Positions 12,207 through 21,403 of a stretch of 64,000 nt of DNA are shown in pieces. The translations under genes and the position numbers were made by a program. The notes under the pieces were generated by a model, which was not told the DNA's origin, did not search any database, and saw only the letters and a list, made by a program, of their open reading frames with translations. Source of the stretch: Diphasiastrum complanatum (lineage: Eukaryota > Streptophyta > Lycopodiopsida > Lycopodiales > Lycopodiaceae); the NCBI GenBank assembly GCA_029204225.1, contig CM055110.1, forward strand, positions 48,088,921 through 48,152,920. The letters are read 5' to 3'. How positions within the stretch are numbered: the stretch's first letter is position 1; the number at the start of each line of letters is the position of its first letter.

Positions 12207-15068
12207 AAATAAAACAATATAGCCACTCCAACAAACATTACTAACTCCAACTGTACTCGAAAACAAATTGCAACAAAATCTCAACAGATATTTCCTGAAC
12301 TACCCCATACTACAAGAACTATATTTTATCGTATCAAAATATTGCAAAAACAACATAAAATTAACAAAAACTCTTTACCAACATGGACATGTGATATGAC
12401 AAATTATATCGAGCAACTTGTGCAACAAACACCGACATTATCCAAAAAAGATATTATCAATGAATTTCAAACAAAATTTTCTACTACAAGAAAAAACAAT
12501 CGTATTTTATATCGTATACGGAAAGCATATAGTAATCATAAACATTTACACAATCCACTTGTTACGAATACTAATAACTCCTCTCCGAAACCAAAATTTA
12601 ACAAACAATATTGGACCCGATCTTTATTACTAGTTATCAAACATTTAATTTTGCAACATCCTACACTATCAACAAGACAACTCATGGCTCAATTTCAAAA
12701 TATGCATCCTAATGCAACATGTACAAAACTTAGTATTTCAAATAGAATCACACGCACTCGACATCATATACTACGTAACAAAATCCAAATCACGAATTTC
12801 AACTCAAAAACTGCCAATCAAACAGCCAAACAACTTGACCATCGTAACTCGATTTTAATAAAATATTACGAACATATTGAAGATGCTCCGCTTTATCCAT
12901 GTATCAGTTGCGAGTCCATCTGCTTTTATTTTTAAACTCATACTGCAAATGCTGAAAACATAAATTTCATAAAAACATTCAAAAACATCCCTTCCAATCT
13001 ATATACAAATAACATTTTTTACATATGCAAAGATTGTAGAAAATATGTACTACAAAACAAAGTCCCCAAATTTTTAACACCTATAAATATTTGTTTAAAT
13101 GCTGAAATACCTTCAACTACAATACTCAATGAATTAGAAGAACGTCTGCATTTTTACAAACTTGCTAATTTTGACAAAATACACAATATTTTAACCCGTT
13201 TTATTGACGATGACAGTGCTATGATTATTGGCCTTAAAAGAAAGCTTGAATACAAAACAAATTACATGATTGGTAAAGTCCGACCCATAAAACTAATGGC
13301 TGCTCTTATTGATCTTTCCAAAACACCATTGTATGAAAAACTACGCATTGAAATTAATCATTCATTGAAAACATACTTTGACAACATAACTCAACATACA
13401 AATTCATCGACCATAGATGAATCCAGAAGTTACGAAATTAATAATGAAGAAGATGCCATACATGACACATTGATACATCCATTTACAGGTAATAAATTTG
13501 TTATCGATTATGAACATTGTTACAAAACTATTGCTCCTTGTGAAGGTCAAAATCCTATTGGAATATTTCAAGATCCATATGTTGAAGAACTTAATTACCC
13601 GACTCTATATTTTGGATCCTGCCGCAGAATAACAAGTTCTGATAAATATACATACCAACAGATCGCAAAATGGGAACTACTGCATTATAAACACAAATTT
13701 GCACAACATACAACAAACCTATTTTTTTAAGCAATCATAATACTTATTCAACAAGTACTTAGTTCTATTTGGATAAGATTAAGAGAAGGCACACTCCAAC
13801 ATAAGAAACTGACAGCAAAAGACGTAATTCATGATACAAATATTGAACAAATACTATAATCTAATTTAGGCTACCGAGATTTTGATCATGTTTGCACATC
13901 GCCTGATTATAAATACAAATTATGTAAAAATGTTTTCGCGATGATGCGACAACTAGGTCCACCAACATTTTTCATAACATTATCTTCGACCGAACAAAGA
14001 TGGTCACCGCTTATGTATTGCTTGCAAAAATTAAATTCAAACATTCTGCAACGTGACACATACAAAAATGAAAATGAGTTTTCTAGAAACTTAATCAAAC
14101 ATGATCCAACAACATGTGCAAGATACTATATCATGAAGATTAATGTGCTACGCACATTGATACTTAAAAAAACAAATATTTTGGGAAAAATTAAAGATTA
14201 TTTTTTTGTCACCGAATTTCAAAATCGTGGTAGTCAACATGAACATGGATTATTAAGGCTTGCAAATACACCAATTCATGGTAAAAATTCAAAATTTGAA
14301 ATCACAAAATTTATTGATACGTACATTTCATGCAATAGTAAAAAACTCAGTATAGAAAATGTAGATATACAAACTCACCATCATCGACCAACTTGTTATA
14401 AAACTTGAGTTTCCAGACAATGTCGCTTTCATTATCCACAACCGCCAATGCCATGCACCAGTATTTTGCATCCATATTCAGAAACAGAAACTCATACCAA
14501 AAACCTTTACCAAAATCTATCTCGTGTTATCAAAGAAAAATTAAACTGTAATGATATTGTAAAACATGCAAAATTTTTGTCGTGGCTTACTGCACTAGGG
14601 ATACCGCTTTCTGATTACATAAAAGCTATACGGACTACCTTAAAAAAACCAACAATATTCCTAGAACGCAATCCAACAGACATGTACACAAACAATTTCA
14701 ATCCATCTATAAGTCAACTTTGGAATGCAAATATGGATTTGCAATATATTCTTGATCCATATGCAGCTGCAAGTTATTGTACATCATATTTGACAAAAAT
14801 TGATACTTTTCTTTCGCAATATTTAAAATGTGCATTTACAGAATCTTTGTTCCAAAATGTAGATACATTCACAAGATTAAAAAGCATGGGATCCGCATTT
14901 TTAAATGCGCACCAAATGAGTGCCCAGCTTGCATCATTTATTGTGTTATCATTACCTCTACATGTTTGCAAACGAACATTTACATTTATCAATACAAATC
15001 CAGAACCAACACGAGCATTTGTTCTAAAAAAAAAAAGGATTTGCAATTTCTTCATCTCGATTCAATAG
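12207..15068 (+). pseudogene. Helentron Rep region (HUH nuclease)
   Basis: One continuous frame runs from about 12207 to 15068, broken only by four in-frame stops (12933, 13728, 13857, 14406). The first 200 codons hold three related HTH-like repeats (each near 60 residues, with a pattern like IxxxFQxxFxxTxxxxxxRIxxxxxxH). Then come CISC and CKDC zinc-type pairs, the FFITLSS block, the HUH motif FQNRGSQHEHGLL (about 14215-14255), and the tyrosine block YAAASYCTSYLTK (about 14757-14797), followed by NAHQMSAQLASFIVLSLPL before the helicase. Rep nucleases of this family nick and join single DNA strands in rolling-circle transposition. At 15025-15036 an A-run shifts the frame, and the chain continues in another frame to about 15290. 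The protein is normally one fusion with the helicase downstream. Confidence 0.85.
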
Positions 15069-15294
15069 ATATACAATATCCAACCAAAACTGAAAAATAT
15101 GTTTGTCGACCTGCTGACTGCTTAAACCTTTGTTTAGCAGAATTCATTTCTGCATATCGACTAACATCATCCCATATATACAAACGTCAGAAATGTCATA
15201 TTAAAGATATGTCTATTACAACGAACATAAAGATCCTGACAATTTTTATCGAGAACAACTGCTTCTATATAATCCATTTCAGATATCTAAAAAC

Positions 15295-16623
15295 ATGTTA
15301 ACAGAATCACATTCATCATACAAAGATGTATATGATGCAAATTATGACACAATACAAAACAACAAACAAAAACTCAATTTTAATCCAAAAACAAATACAT
15401 CTGGAAAGATCTTGAAAACAGTTCATCAAATACTGAAACATCAAATCAAAATTTGTACACTCATGACATGCAATAACTATGATTTACAACTTGAACTCCC
15501 AAACCATACAAAATATAACACAAACAAACAAATCAATATGGCTCCAAAACTAACATACAAAATCATGAATCAAGATACATATTATCGCGAACTTGCAAAA
15601 CTCAATCATGAACAACGGCTACTTTTCGATGACATAATGCATAAAAAACGTACAAATACAACAAATCATATTCACTTATTCTTGACTGGCGGTGCTGGTA
15701 CTGGAAAAACATTTACTTTACTTCTTCTTGTACAAGTTTACTACGTCATTATTATAGAAATAACACAGATCATATAGAAAATCCAAGAGCATTAATGATG
15801 GCATATACAAGCAAAGCAGCTTTTAACATTCATGGAACTACAATACATTCAGCACTACATTTACCTATAAACACAAAAGCCCTAACTACTCTTTCTGGTG
15901 AAAAATTACAAACATTATCAGTTCACTACAAAGATTTGGAACTTGCAGTATTTGACGAAGTTTCTTTAATTGGTGAAAGAACTTTTAGATTTGCAGATCA
16001 ACGACTTCGAAATGTCAAGCACAATCCATCACATTTTTTTGGTGGCGTTGATGTTATAACTTGTGGCGATCTATTTCAAACAGCGCCTGTTTAGACTCTT
16101 GGATCTTTAAACAACCTGAACACAATCTCGCCGTATTTAGTACTTCATACTGGCATACTATGTTCACATGTTATGAACTTCAACAAGTAATGCGACAACA
16201 AAACATAGAATTCATAAATGTTTTAAACAAAATTAGAGAAATAACACACACACACCTACAGATATTGATTGGTTAAACGAACATTGTCATAAAACACCAC
16301 CGTCCATACCCAATCTACCATACTTGTTTTACACGAACAAAGACATACAACAATACAACAACCAAATCTATAATACAATGACAGGTACAGAATTTTGTTC
16401 AGAAGCAATTGACATTCATAATTTTGGTTGTAGCACTACAACAACAATACCAGAAACATCACCAACAACATCATCATTGACAAAAACAATTTACGTGAAA
16501 CAAGGCATGTTAGTAGAACTTTGTGCAACAAACATAGATGTTGGAGATGGACTTGTTAATGGAGCAGATGACATTTTACAGACTAGAACAATGACCTCTA
16601 TAGAAGATATTGTATGGATATAA
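15295..16623 (+). pseudogene. Helentron PIF1-like helicase, first part
   Basis: The frame at 15295-15777 ends in the Walker A motif GGAGTGKT. After a frame change, 15795-16094 gives the block AYTSKAAFNIHGTTIHSAL, the Walker B motif AVFDEVSLI and motif III GDLFQTAPV; another frame change at 16085 leads to DSWIFKQPEHNLAVF and LQQVMRQQNIEFINVLN. The stretch 16262-16623 continues with LFYTNKDIQQYN and KQGMLVELCATN. This is the PIF1/Pfh1-type superfamily 1B helicase used by Helitrons to unwind the donor strand. At least two frameshifts and a stop at 16621 inactivate it. Confidence 0.85.
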
Positions 16624-17664
16624 TTTGACAAGTATGAAATAGGTAAAAAAACTCGAGAAAATCATAGACATATGTACAAAACCACTAACATAAACAGAAT
16701 ATGGGCTCCAATACATCGACTTACAAAAGAATTTCAAATTGGCCAATCTGTATTTAATAAAATTACAAGAAAACAATTTCCAATCAGAATAGCAATAGCA
16801 AGAACAATATACCGAGCACAAGGTCTACCAATAACCAAACTAGCATTTAATCCCAAAAAAGTTTCAAAATATGGTTTGATGTACGCAGCTCTAACACGCG
16901 TTAGAAAACCAGAGAATTTATACATCACATCGCCATTAATCTCTGAACAATTTAAAATCGATATATCTGTCCAACAAAAAATGACACGTCTCAGAACCAC
17001 AGCAAAATGGACCTCCCATATTCCGAATATGTATACATACACAAAAACACATCTTATTATTCAATCACTGAACACTAGATCATTATCTAAATACAAATAC
17101 AATATTCTAAATGACCATAATCTAATGGCATCAGACATATTGTGTTTACAAGAAACACAAACCTCTCATCATGAACAACTTTTTGCAACAAACTTTGAAA
17201 CCATTCACAATTATGCCTTTATAGGATCAGCACTATTGTATCGTAAAACTCAACACCTTGAACACATTGATTTATGTATTACATTGCACACTGAAATCAT
17301 TCATGCCACATTCACTTATAAAACCTACAGTATACACATAATTGCAATATACAGACAACCAAATTCTAGCATTTCCACATTTACTAAACAATTAAACACA
17401 CTACTTATGAACATTCCGAAAACCATGCCAATTGTTATAATTGGCGATATGAATATTGATACATTAAGCATAATTACCAATTTCCAAAAACTTGCGTCCA
17501 TTATGTTTCAACATAATATACAACTAACTTTCAAACAAGTAACAACTATATATGGCACACAATTGGATCATGTCTGGACAAATATAAAAAATTCAAAAAA
17601 TCTATCAGGATCTACATACGCTTATTGGTCAGATCATTCACCCATATATTACATATGTAATTAA
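16624..17664 (+). CDS. Helentron helicase end plus AP-type endonuclease domain
   Basis: From 16672 there are 330 uninterrupted codons. The first 110 finish the helicase (IARTIYRAQGLPITKLAF and LMYAALTRVRKPENLYI, helicase motifs V and VI). The remainder is an endonuclease/exonuclease/phosphatase fold: LIIQSLNTRS, the catalytic glutamate in CLQETQT, IIAIYRQPNS, GDMNIDT, LDHVWTN and the terminal SDHSPIYY. All residues expected for an AP-type endonuclease are present, so this domain alone may still be intact. Such a domain at the C-terminus separates Helentrons from canonical Helitrons; its exact role in transposition is unknown. The frame is the 3' part of the fusion protein and starts after a stop, so its ATG is probably not a true start. 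Confidence 0.85.
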   Translation, partial: FDKYEIGKKTRENHRHMYKTTNINRIWAPIHRLTKEFQIGQSVFNKITRKQFPIRIAIARTIYRAQGLPITKLAFNPKKVSKYGLMYAALTRVRKPENLYITSPLISEQFKIDISVQQKMTRLRTTAKWTSHIPNMYTYTKTHLIIQSLNTRSLSKYKYNILNDHNLMASDILCLQETQTSHHEQLFATNFETIHNYAFIGSALLYRKTQHLEHIDLCITLHTEIIHATFTYKTYSIHIIAIYRQPNSSISTFTKQLNTLLMNIPKTMPIVIIGDMNIDTLSIITNFQKLASIMFQHNIQLTFKQVTTIYGTQLDHVWTNIKNSKNLSGSTYAYWSDHSPIYYICN

Positions 17665-17677
17665 AAAACCTTGAACA

Positions 17678-17735
17678 AAGTGCAATTTACCACTAATTGC
17701 AAAGGCAGGGCCTTGTGGCTTGCCACAATGCACTT
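17678..17735 (+). other. Nested inverted repeats, candidate Helentron 3' end
   Basis: Fourteen bases after the endonuclease stop, AAGTGCA (17678-17684) pairs with TGCACTT (17729-17735). Inside lie two further hairpins: GCAATT/AATTGC (17683-17700) and TTGTGGC-TT-GCCACAA (17713-17728). Terminal hairpins are usual at Helitron 3' ends. A T-run follows. The precise end is not proved. Confidence 0.5.
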
Positions 17736-17739
17736 GTTT

Positions 17740-18235
17740 TTTTTGCTTGAATTTTCATGTGTTAAGAAAATACGATATTTTTTTTCTGGCCGCGTTCAGG
17801 AAGGGGCAACTACTATGTCATTGATTCCCCATCCATAAAAGCCTGAATTTGTTGGAGGCTATCTGAAAATCCTCCCAGTTACTTATATTATTGTGTCATA
17901 GTGGTTGATGGCCCTTGATGGGTGTAAGCATAGACAAAAACAACTTCTCTAGCCATCCAAGTATTTATCAATTTTGTAAGAGAATAGAGCATTCAGCTGG
18001 AAAATGCCCTATTTGTTTGTGCACCTAAGGCACGAGCTTCTCTAGCTAAACAATTTAGGCTTTCTCACAGTAGCTAGGTCTAAGATGAGAACCACAAGAA
18101 AAAAAGCAAGGCCATCCGAATCAAATTCCGTAGTGACCTTGTTAATAGTGATTTGAGGCCTCAAGTGAAAGCATTTTCCACCCGTGACAATGCTAAATAT
18201 TCTTTCACAGCCAAATGCAACTTATAACAGAAGAA
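17740..18235. other. Unassigned spacer
   Basis: No gene, LTR terminus or transposase motif recognised between the Helentron and the gypsy fragment. Confidence 0.45.
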
Positions 18236-18237
18236 TC

Positions 18238-18806
18238 AACTTGGAGCACAACTTACTCCCGAACAATTTCAAGCGTTAAGGAAGTTATTGATCAAATATC
18301 AAGACTGTTTTGCTTGGACATACAAGGATCTCAAAGGGACTCCTACCTCGATTATTGAGCATACGATACCCTTAATGCCTGATGCAGTTCCAAAGGTCAC
18401 AAGATTTTATTGTTGTAATCCAAACATTACGGACTTATAAAGAAAGAGCTGCAAAGACTACTTGAAGTTGACTTCATTTATGAAATTGAACATACGGAAT
18501 GGGTTTCGCCAATTCTTGTCATTCCTAAGAAGAATGTGAAGATGAGAATTTGCGTGAATCTTAAGGCTTTGAACAAAGTGACGTGAAAGGATCACTTTTC
18601 GTTACCCTTTACTGAAAGCATATTGGACCATCTTGCTAGAGTGGAAGCATACAATTTTCTGGATGGATTTAGTGGTTATAACCAAGTTAAGACAACACCT
18701 GCGGATTGCCACAAAACAACTTTTGCAACAGAATGGGGGACTTATGCCTATAAAGTTATGTCGTTTGGACTTTGTAATGCACCTAGCTCATTTCAAAGAG
18801 TGATGT
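18238..18806 (+). pseudogene. Ty3/gypsy reverse transcriptase, N-terminal half
   Basis: The plus strand encodes the region just before RT (FQALRKLLIKYQDCFAW, IEHTIPLMPDAVPKV) and then, after a frame break near 18437, RT blocks LLEVDFIYEIEHTEWVSPI, VIPKK, RICV, FLDGFSGYNQV, TTFATEWGTYAYKVMSFGLCNAPSSFQRVM. It stops exactly after the RVM of the FGLCNAP...FQRVM block, before the YxDD catalytic motif. The same clade of RT occurs at 26645-26908 and in the element at 53250-64000. It has stops and is joined directly to copia integrase sequence. Confidence 0.85.
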
Positions 18807-19030
18807 CTTTGTCAAGTTCAAGATTGCAAGGGAGGTCCAATTGTCTACCAAAATCAAGTGCTTGAGGAGTGACAATGGTGGCGAGTATATTTCTATCAAG
18901 TTCAAGGCCTTTTGTGATTAGCATGGGATCAAGAGGGAGTACACAAGCCCAAGGACACCACAACAAAATGGAGTGGCCAAGAGGAAGAATAGAATCTTGT
19001 GAGAAGGTGCTAAAGCCATGAGGTTAGGTG
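18807..19030 (+). pseudogene. Ty1/copia integrase core fragment
   Basis: Reading on from the gypsy fragment but in another frame, the plus strand encodes SFVKFKIAREVQLSTKIKCL, RSDNGGEY, GIKREYTSPRTPQQNGVAKR and KNRIL, which is the second half of the copia integrase catalytic core including the D of SDNGGEY. The expected catalytic Glu (NGVAERKN in intact copies) is Lys here, and two stops are present. It is followed by unrelated sequence before the RT at 19141. Confidence 0.85.
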
Positions 19031-19140
19031 TGTTGGGGGTATTCCCATGTAAATAAGTAAATTAGTCAAAAAGAGTAGAAATAAGTTGCAAAGGTCGTTC
19101 GATGAACCTACATGTGTAGATGGGGCAAGAAAACAAGAGG

Positions 19141-20125
19141 AGTAGATCCAAGAAATGGATCTTGAGTACCAAGCTCTTATGAAGAACAACACATGGAGGT
19201 TGGTGGAACTCCCTAAGGACAAGAAGGCTATTGGATGCAACTGGATCTTCAAGGTGAAGATCTAGACAAGAAGACTATTGGATGCAAATGGATCTTCAAG
19301 GTGAAGACAAACCAAGATGAATCAATCAACAAACATAAGGCAAGGTTGGTGGCTAAAGGATGTGCACAAGAACATGGTATTGACTATGATGAGACCTTTG
19401 CACCCGTGGCAAAGATAGTAAGCATTCGGGTCATCATCTCACTTGCTACTCTCTTTGGTTGGGATCTATGGCAAATGGAAATCGCTAATGAGTTCTTGAA
19501 TGGTGATCTTGAGGAGAAAGTATACATGGAGCAACCCGAGGGCTACATCTCATATGGCAAGCCTAATCATGTTTGTTTTCTATGAAAGAGTTTGTATGGT
19601 CTTAAGCAAGCACCAAGGAGTTGGTATGCTAAGTTTAAGACATTTCTACTCTCTCAAAATTTTTTGATGAGTGAGTACGATCATTCACTTTATTATAGAT
19701 TTGCTGGAAATTACTATTCTTCTAATCTATGTAGATGATATCATATTGAGTGGAGGCAACAATCAAGATAAATGATATCAAGATTGCACTCAAGGAGTTT
19801 GAGGTGCATGATCTTGGTCTTTTACACTATATCTTGGGAATAGAAGTATTTAGATCTTCTCAAACTACTTTCATTTGTCAAGAGAAGTATGCTAATTCTA
19901 TTCTAAAGAGATTTCATATGGTAGATGCTAAGTAATGTGATACACCTATGGAGTCAATTGTAAAGCTCATTATAAGATGTAATGAAAGAGCCTTCAAGGA
20001 CATTACTCTCTATAAGAAGCTAGTTGGTTCACTCATATATCTAACCATCACAGGACCTGATCTTAGTTATTGTGTTGGTAGATTAAGCCAATTTAGGCAA
20101 AATCCTAGTGTGGAGTATTAGGTTA
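19141..20125 (+). pseudogene. Ty1/copia reverse transcriptase and RNase H start
   Basis: The open stretch 19235-19585 carries KKTIGCKWIFKVKTNQD, HKARLVAKGCAQEHGIDYDE, TFAPVAKIVSIRVIISLA and FLNGDLEEKVYMEQPEGY. After a stop the chain continues through LKQAPRSW; the YVDD site follows at about 19727-19740 after a frame break, then HDLGLLHYILGIEVF (19807-19850), CDTPME and LVGSLIYLT. It ends soon after the start of RNase H. Close relatives are the RT at 29934-31421. A 47-bp tandem duplication at its start (19218-19310) breaks the frame. Its sequence downstream was the landing site region of copia element A. Confidence 0.85.
19218..19310 (+). repeat. 47-bp tandem duplication inside copia RT
   Basis: The segment starting GACAAGAAGGCTATTGGATG at 19218 is repeated at 19265 with few changes (GACAAGAAGACTATTGGATG). 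The period, 47, is not a multiple of three, so the duplication by itself shifts the frame. Confidence 0.85.
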
Positions 20126-20294
20126 AGCGCCAAAAGTAGCTAATCTATCAAATATTTGTTCAACAAGAGGAGGTGCCCAAAGTTACTTCTAATGGTCCTA
20201 TGCTTTGCTTTCATACTGCTACCAAATTTTTTTCTGAATTTGTAGAGCAAATGATGAATTTGCTGGGACATTTATTTTGTAGAACATTCAGTAC

Positions 20295-20299
20295 CTATG
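20295..20299. repeat. Target-site duplication of copia A, left copy (CTATG)
   Basis: CTATG directly precedes the left LTR and the same five bases directly follow the right LTR at 24718-24722, as expected for copia integration. Confidence 0.9.
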
Positions 20300-21142
20300 T
20301 GTTGATTTCACACGTGTGGACTGTCCACAACATGTACTTGTGATCTCCTAAGGTGTGTAGATGCACCAAGATCAAGACTAGATTGAGATTCAAGATCTAT
20401 CTTTGATTCTATGGCAAAAACACACTAATACATGCATTCAATCACTTTCAACTCTCACTCACACGTGTGGAAAGTATTAAAAAATTATGAAGTATTCAAA
20501 AATTATTCTAAGTAAAAACAAGCTGCTCTCGTCGAGTAGAGAGAGAAAAATATCATGAGCTCTCGAGTAGAGAGAGAAATCTAGAAATCCAATAACACTC
20601 AAAATCCACTCAATCTCCAAAATCTATTATATCCAAATGAGGAGTACAATGATACTAGTAGATCCAAGAGCTACCACTATGCTTAACTATGATTGGACCA
20701 CACTTTGCCACCTCTTAATGCTATTGGACCATTGATCCATGCACCTCTAAATTCTATTGGACCATTTTCAAGCAAACCTCAAATTCTATTGGACCACTCA
20801 TGGTTCCACCTCTAAATCCTATTGAACCTCATAAACTTCATCAAACAAAAGCATTACACTTGTCTACACTCTAATTGGCACGAGTTTGGCCTCCGACTCT
20901 ATTTTGGCTCAATAGTGGCATTACAAGTGGAAATGGATAATTTGCAATCTATGCCAAATTTGACCCTATCAACATCCTACACCTAAATGCTTGACTATGA
21001 AATTCTATGAGACCCCTATATCAAACATTTTTTATTTACTTTACAATTTTCCACACTTGGGAACATCCTCCACACATGTGAGATTCACTTACAAACTTCT
21101 ATCATACAAAATACCAAGCTAGATTTTTGCCAATTTCTCACA
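20300..21142 (-). repeat. 3' LTR of copia element A
   Basis: 843 bp, from TGTTGATTTCACACGTGTGG to CAATTTCTCACA in plus orientation. On the minus strand U3 holds several GGTCCAATAG boxes (about 20680-20830) upstream of TATAATAG (about 20627), then a CTCTCTCTAC element in the presumed R region. It is about 50 bp longer than the 5' LTR, mainly because of one extra ATTGGACCA-type unit. Confidence 0.9.
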
Positions 21143-21403
21143 CTCCTCCTCAAAAAATAGCTTGGAAAGGTACTAGATCACTTGAGAAGTTTGTAAATAT
21201 TTTTGAGTGGATCCTTTGGTATGCACAAGAAGTGAAGATCAGCCAAGGGATCCATCATAGCAGCACCCTCACCATATCCATGATAAGATATCTTTGGTAG
21301 AGATCTCTTGCCAATGCCTTTGAAGAGTGCTCCACCAATATGCCACTATGATCATGGGCTTCCTCCATGCTTGATGATGATCTTTGCTTTGAAAGTTCCA
21401 CTT
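21143..21403 (-). other. Conserved 3' region of element A
   Basis: Next to the PPT, this sequence closely matches 33149-33420 of element B (GAGTGGATCCTTTGGTATGC and CATATCCATGATAAGAT appear in both). On the minus strand it contains the end of the shared C-terminal reading frame, LIMDMVRVLL followed by a stop (21255), in a frame shifted from the main ORF. Confidence 0.75.

Larger units (their letters stand above)
12150..17740 (+). mobile_element. Helentron-type Helitron (Rep - helicase - endonuclease)
   Basis: All parts of a rolling-circle transposon are present in order on one strand: N-terminal DNA-binding repeats, two CxxC pairs, a HUH Rep nuclease, a PIF1-like helicase and an AP-type endonuclease at the C-terminus. 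Endonuclease at the C-terminus is the mark of the Helentron group rather than of the canonical plant Helitron. A set of nested inverted repeats at 17678-17735 is a candidate 3' end. The left end is not defined. Several stops and frameshifts show that this copy is inactive. Confidence 0.85.

Noticed and set aside
15025-15036. Programmed frameshift at the A-run in the Helentron
   Set aside because: Other frame breaks nearby have no slippery site, so a simple indel in a homopolymer is more likely.
12207-15068. Stop-codon reassignment to explain in-frame stops in Rep
   Set aside because: Plant nuclear genes use the standard code, other genes in the window show the same kind of stops plus frameshifts; decay is the simpler reading.
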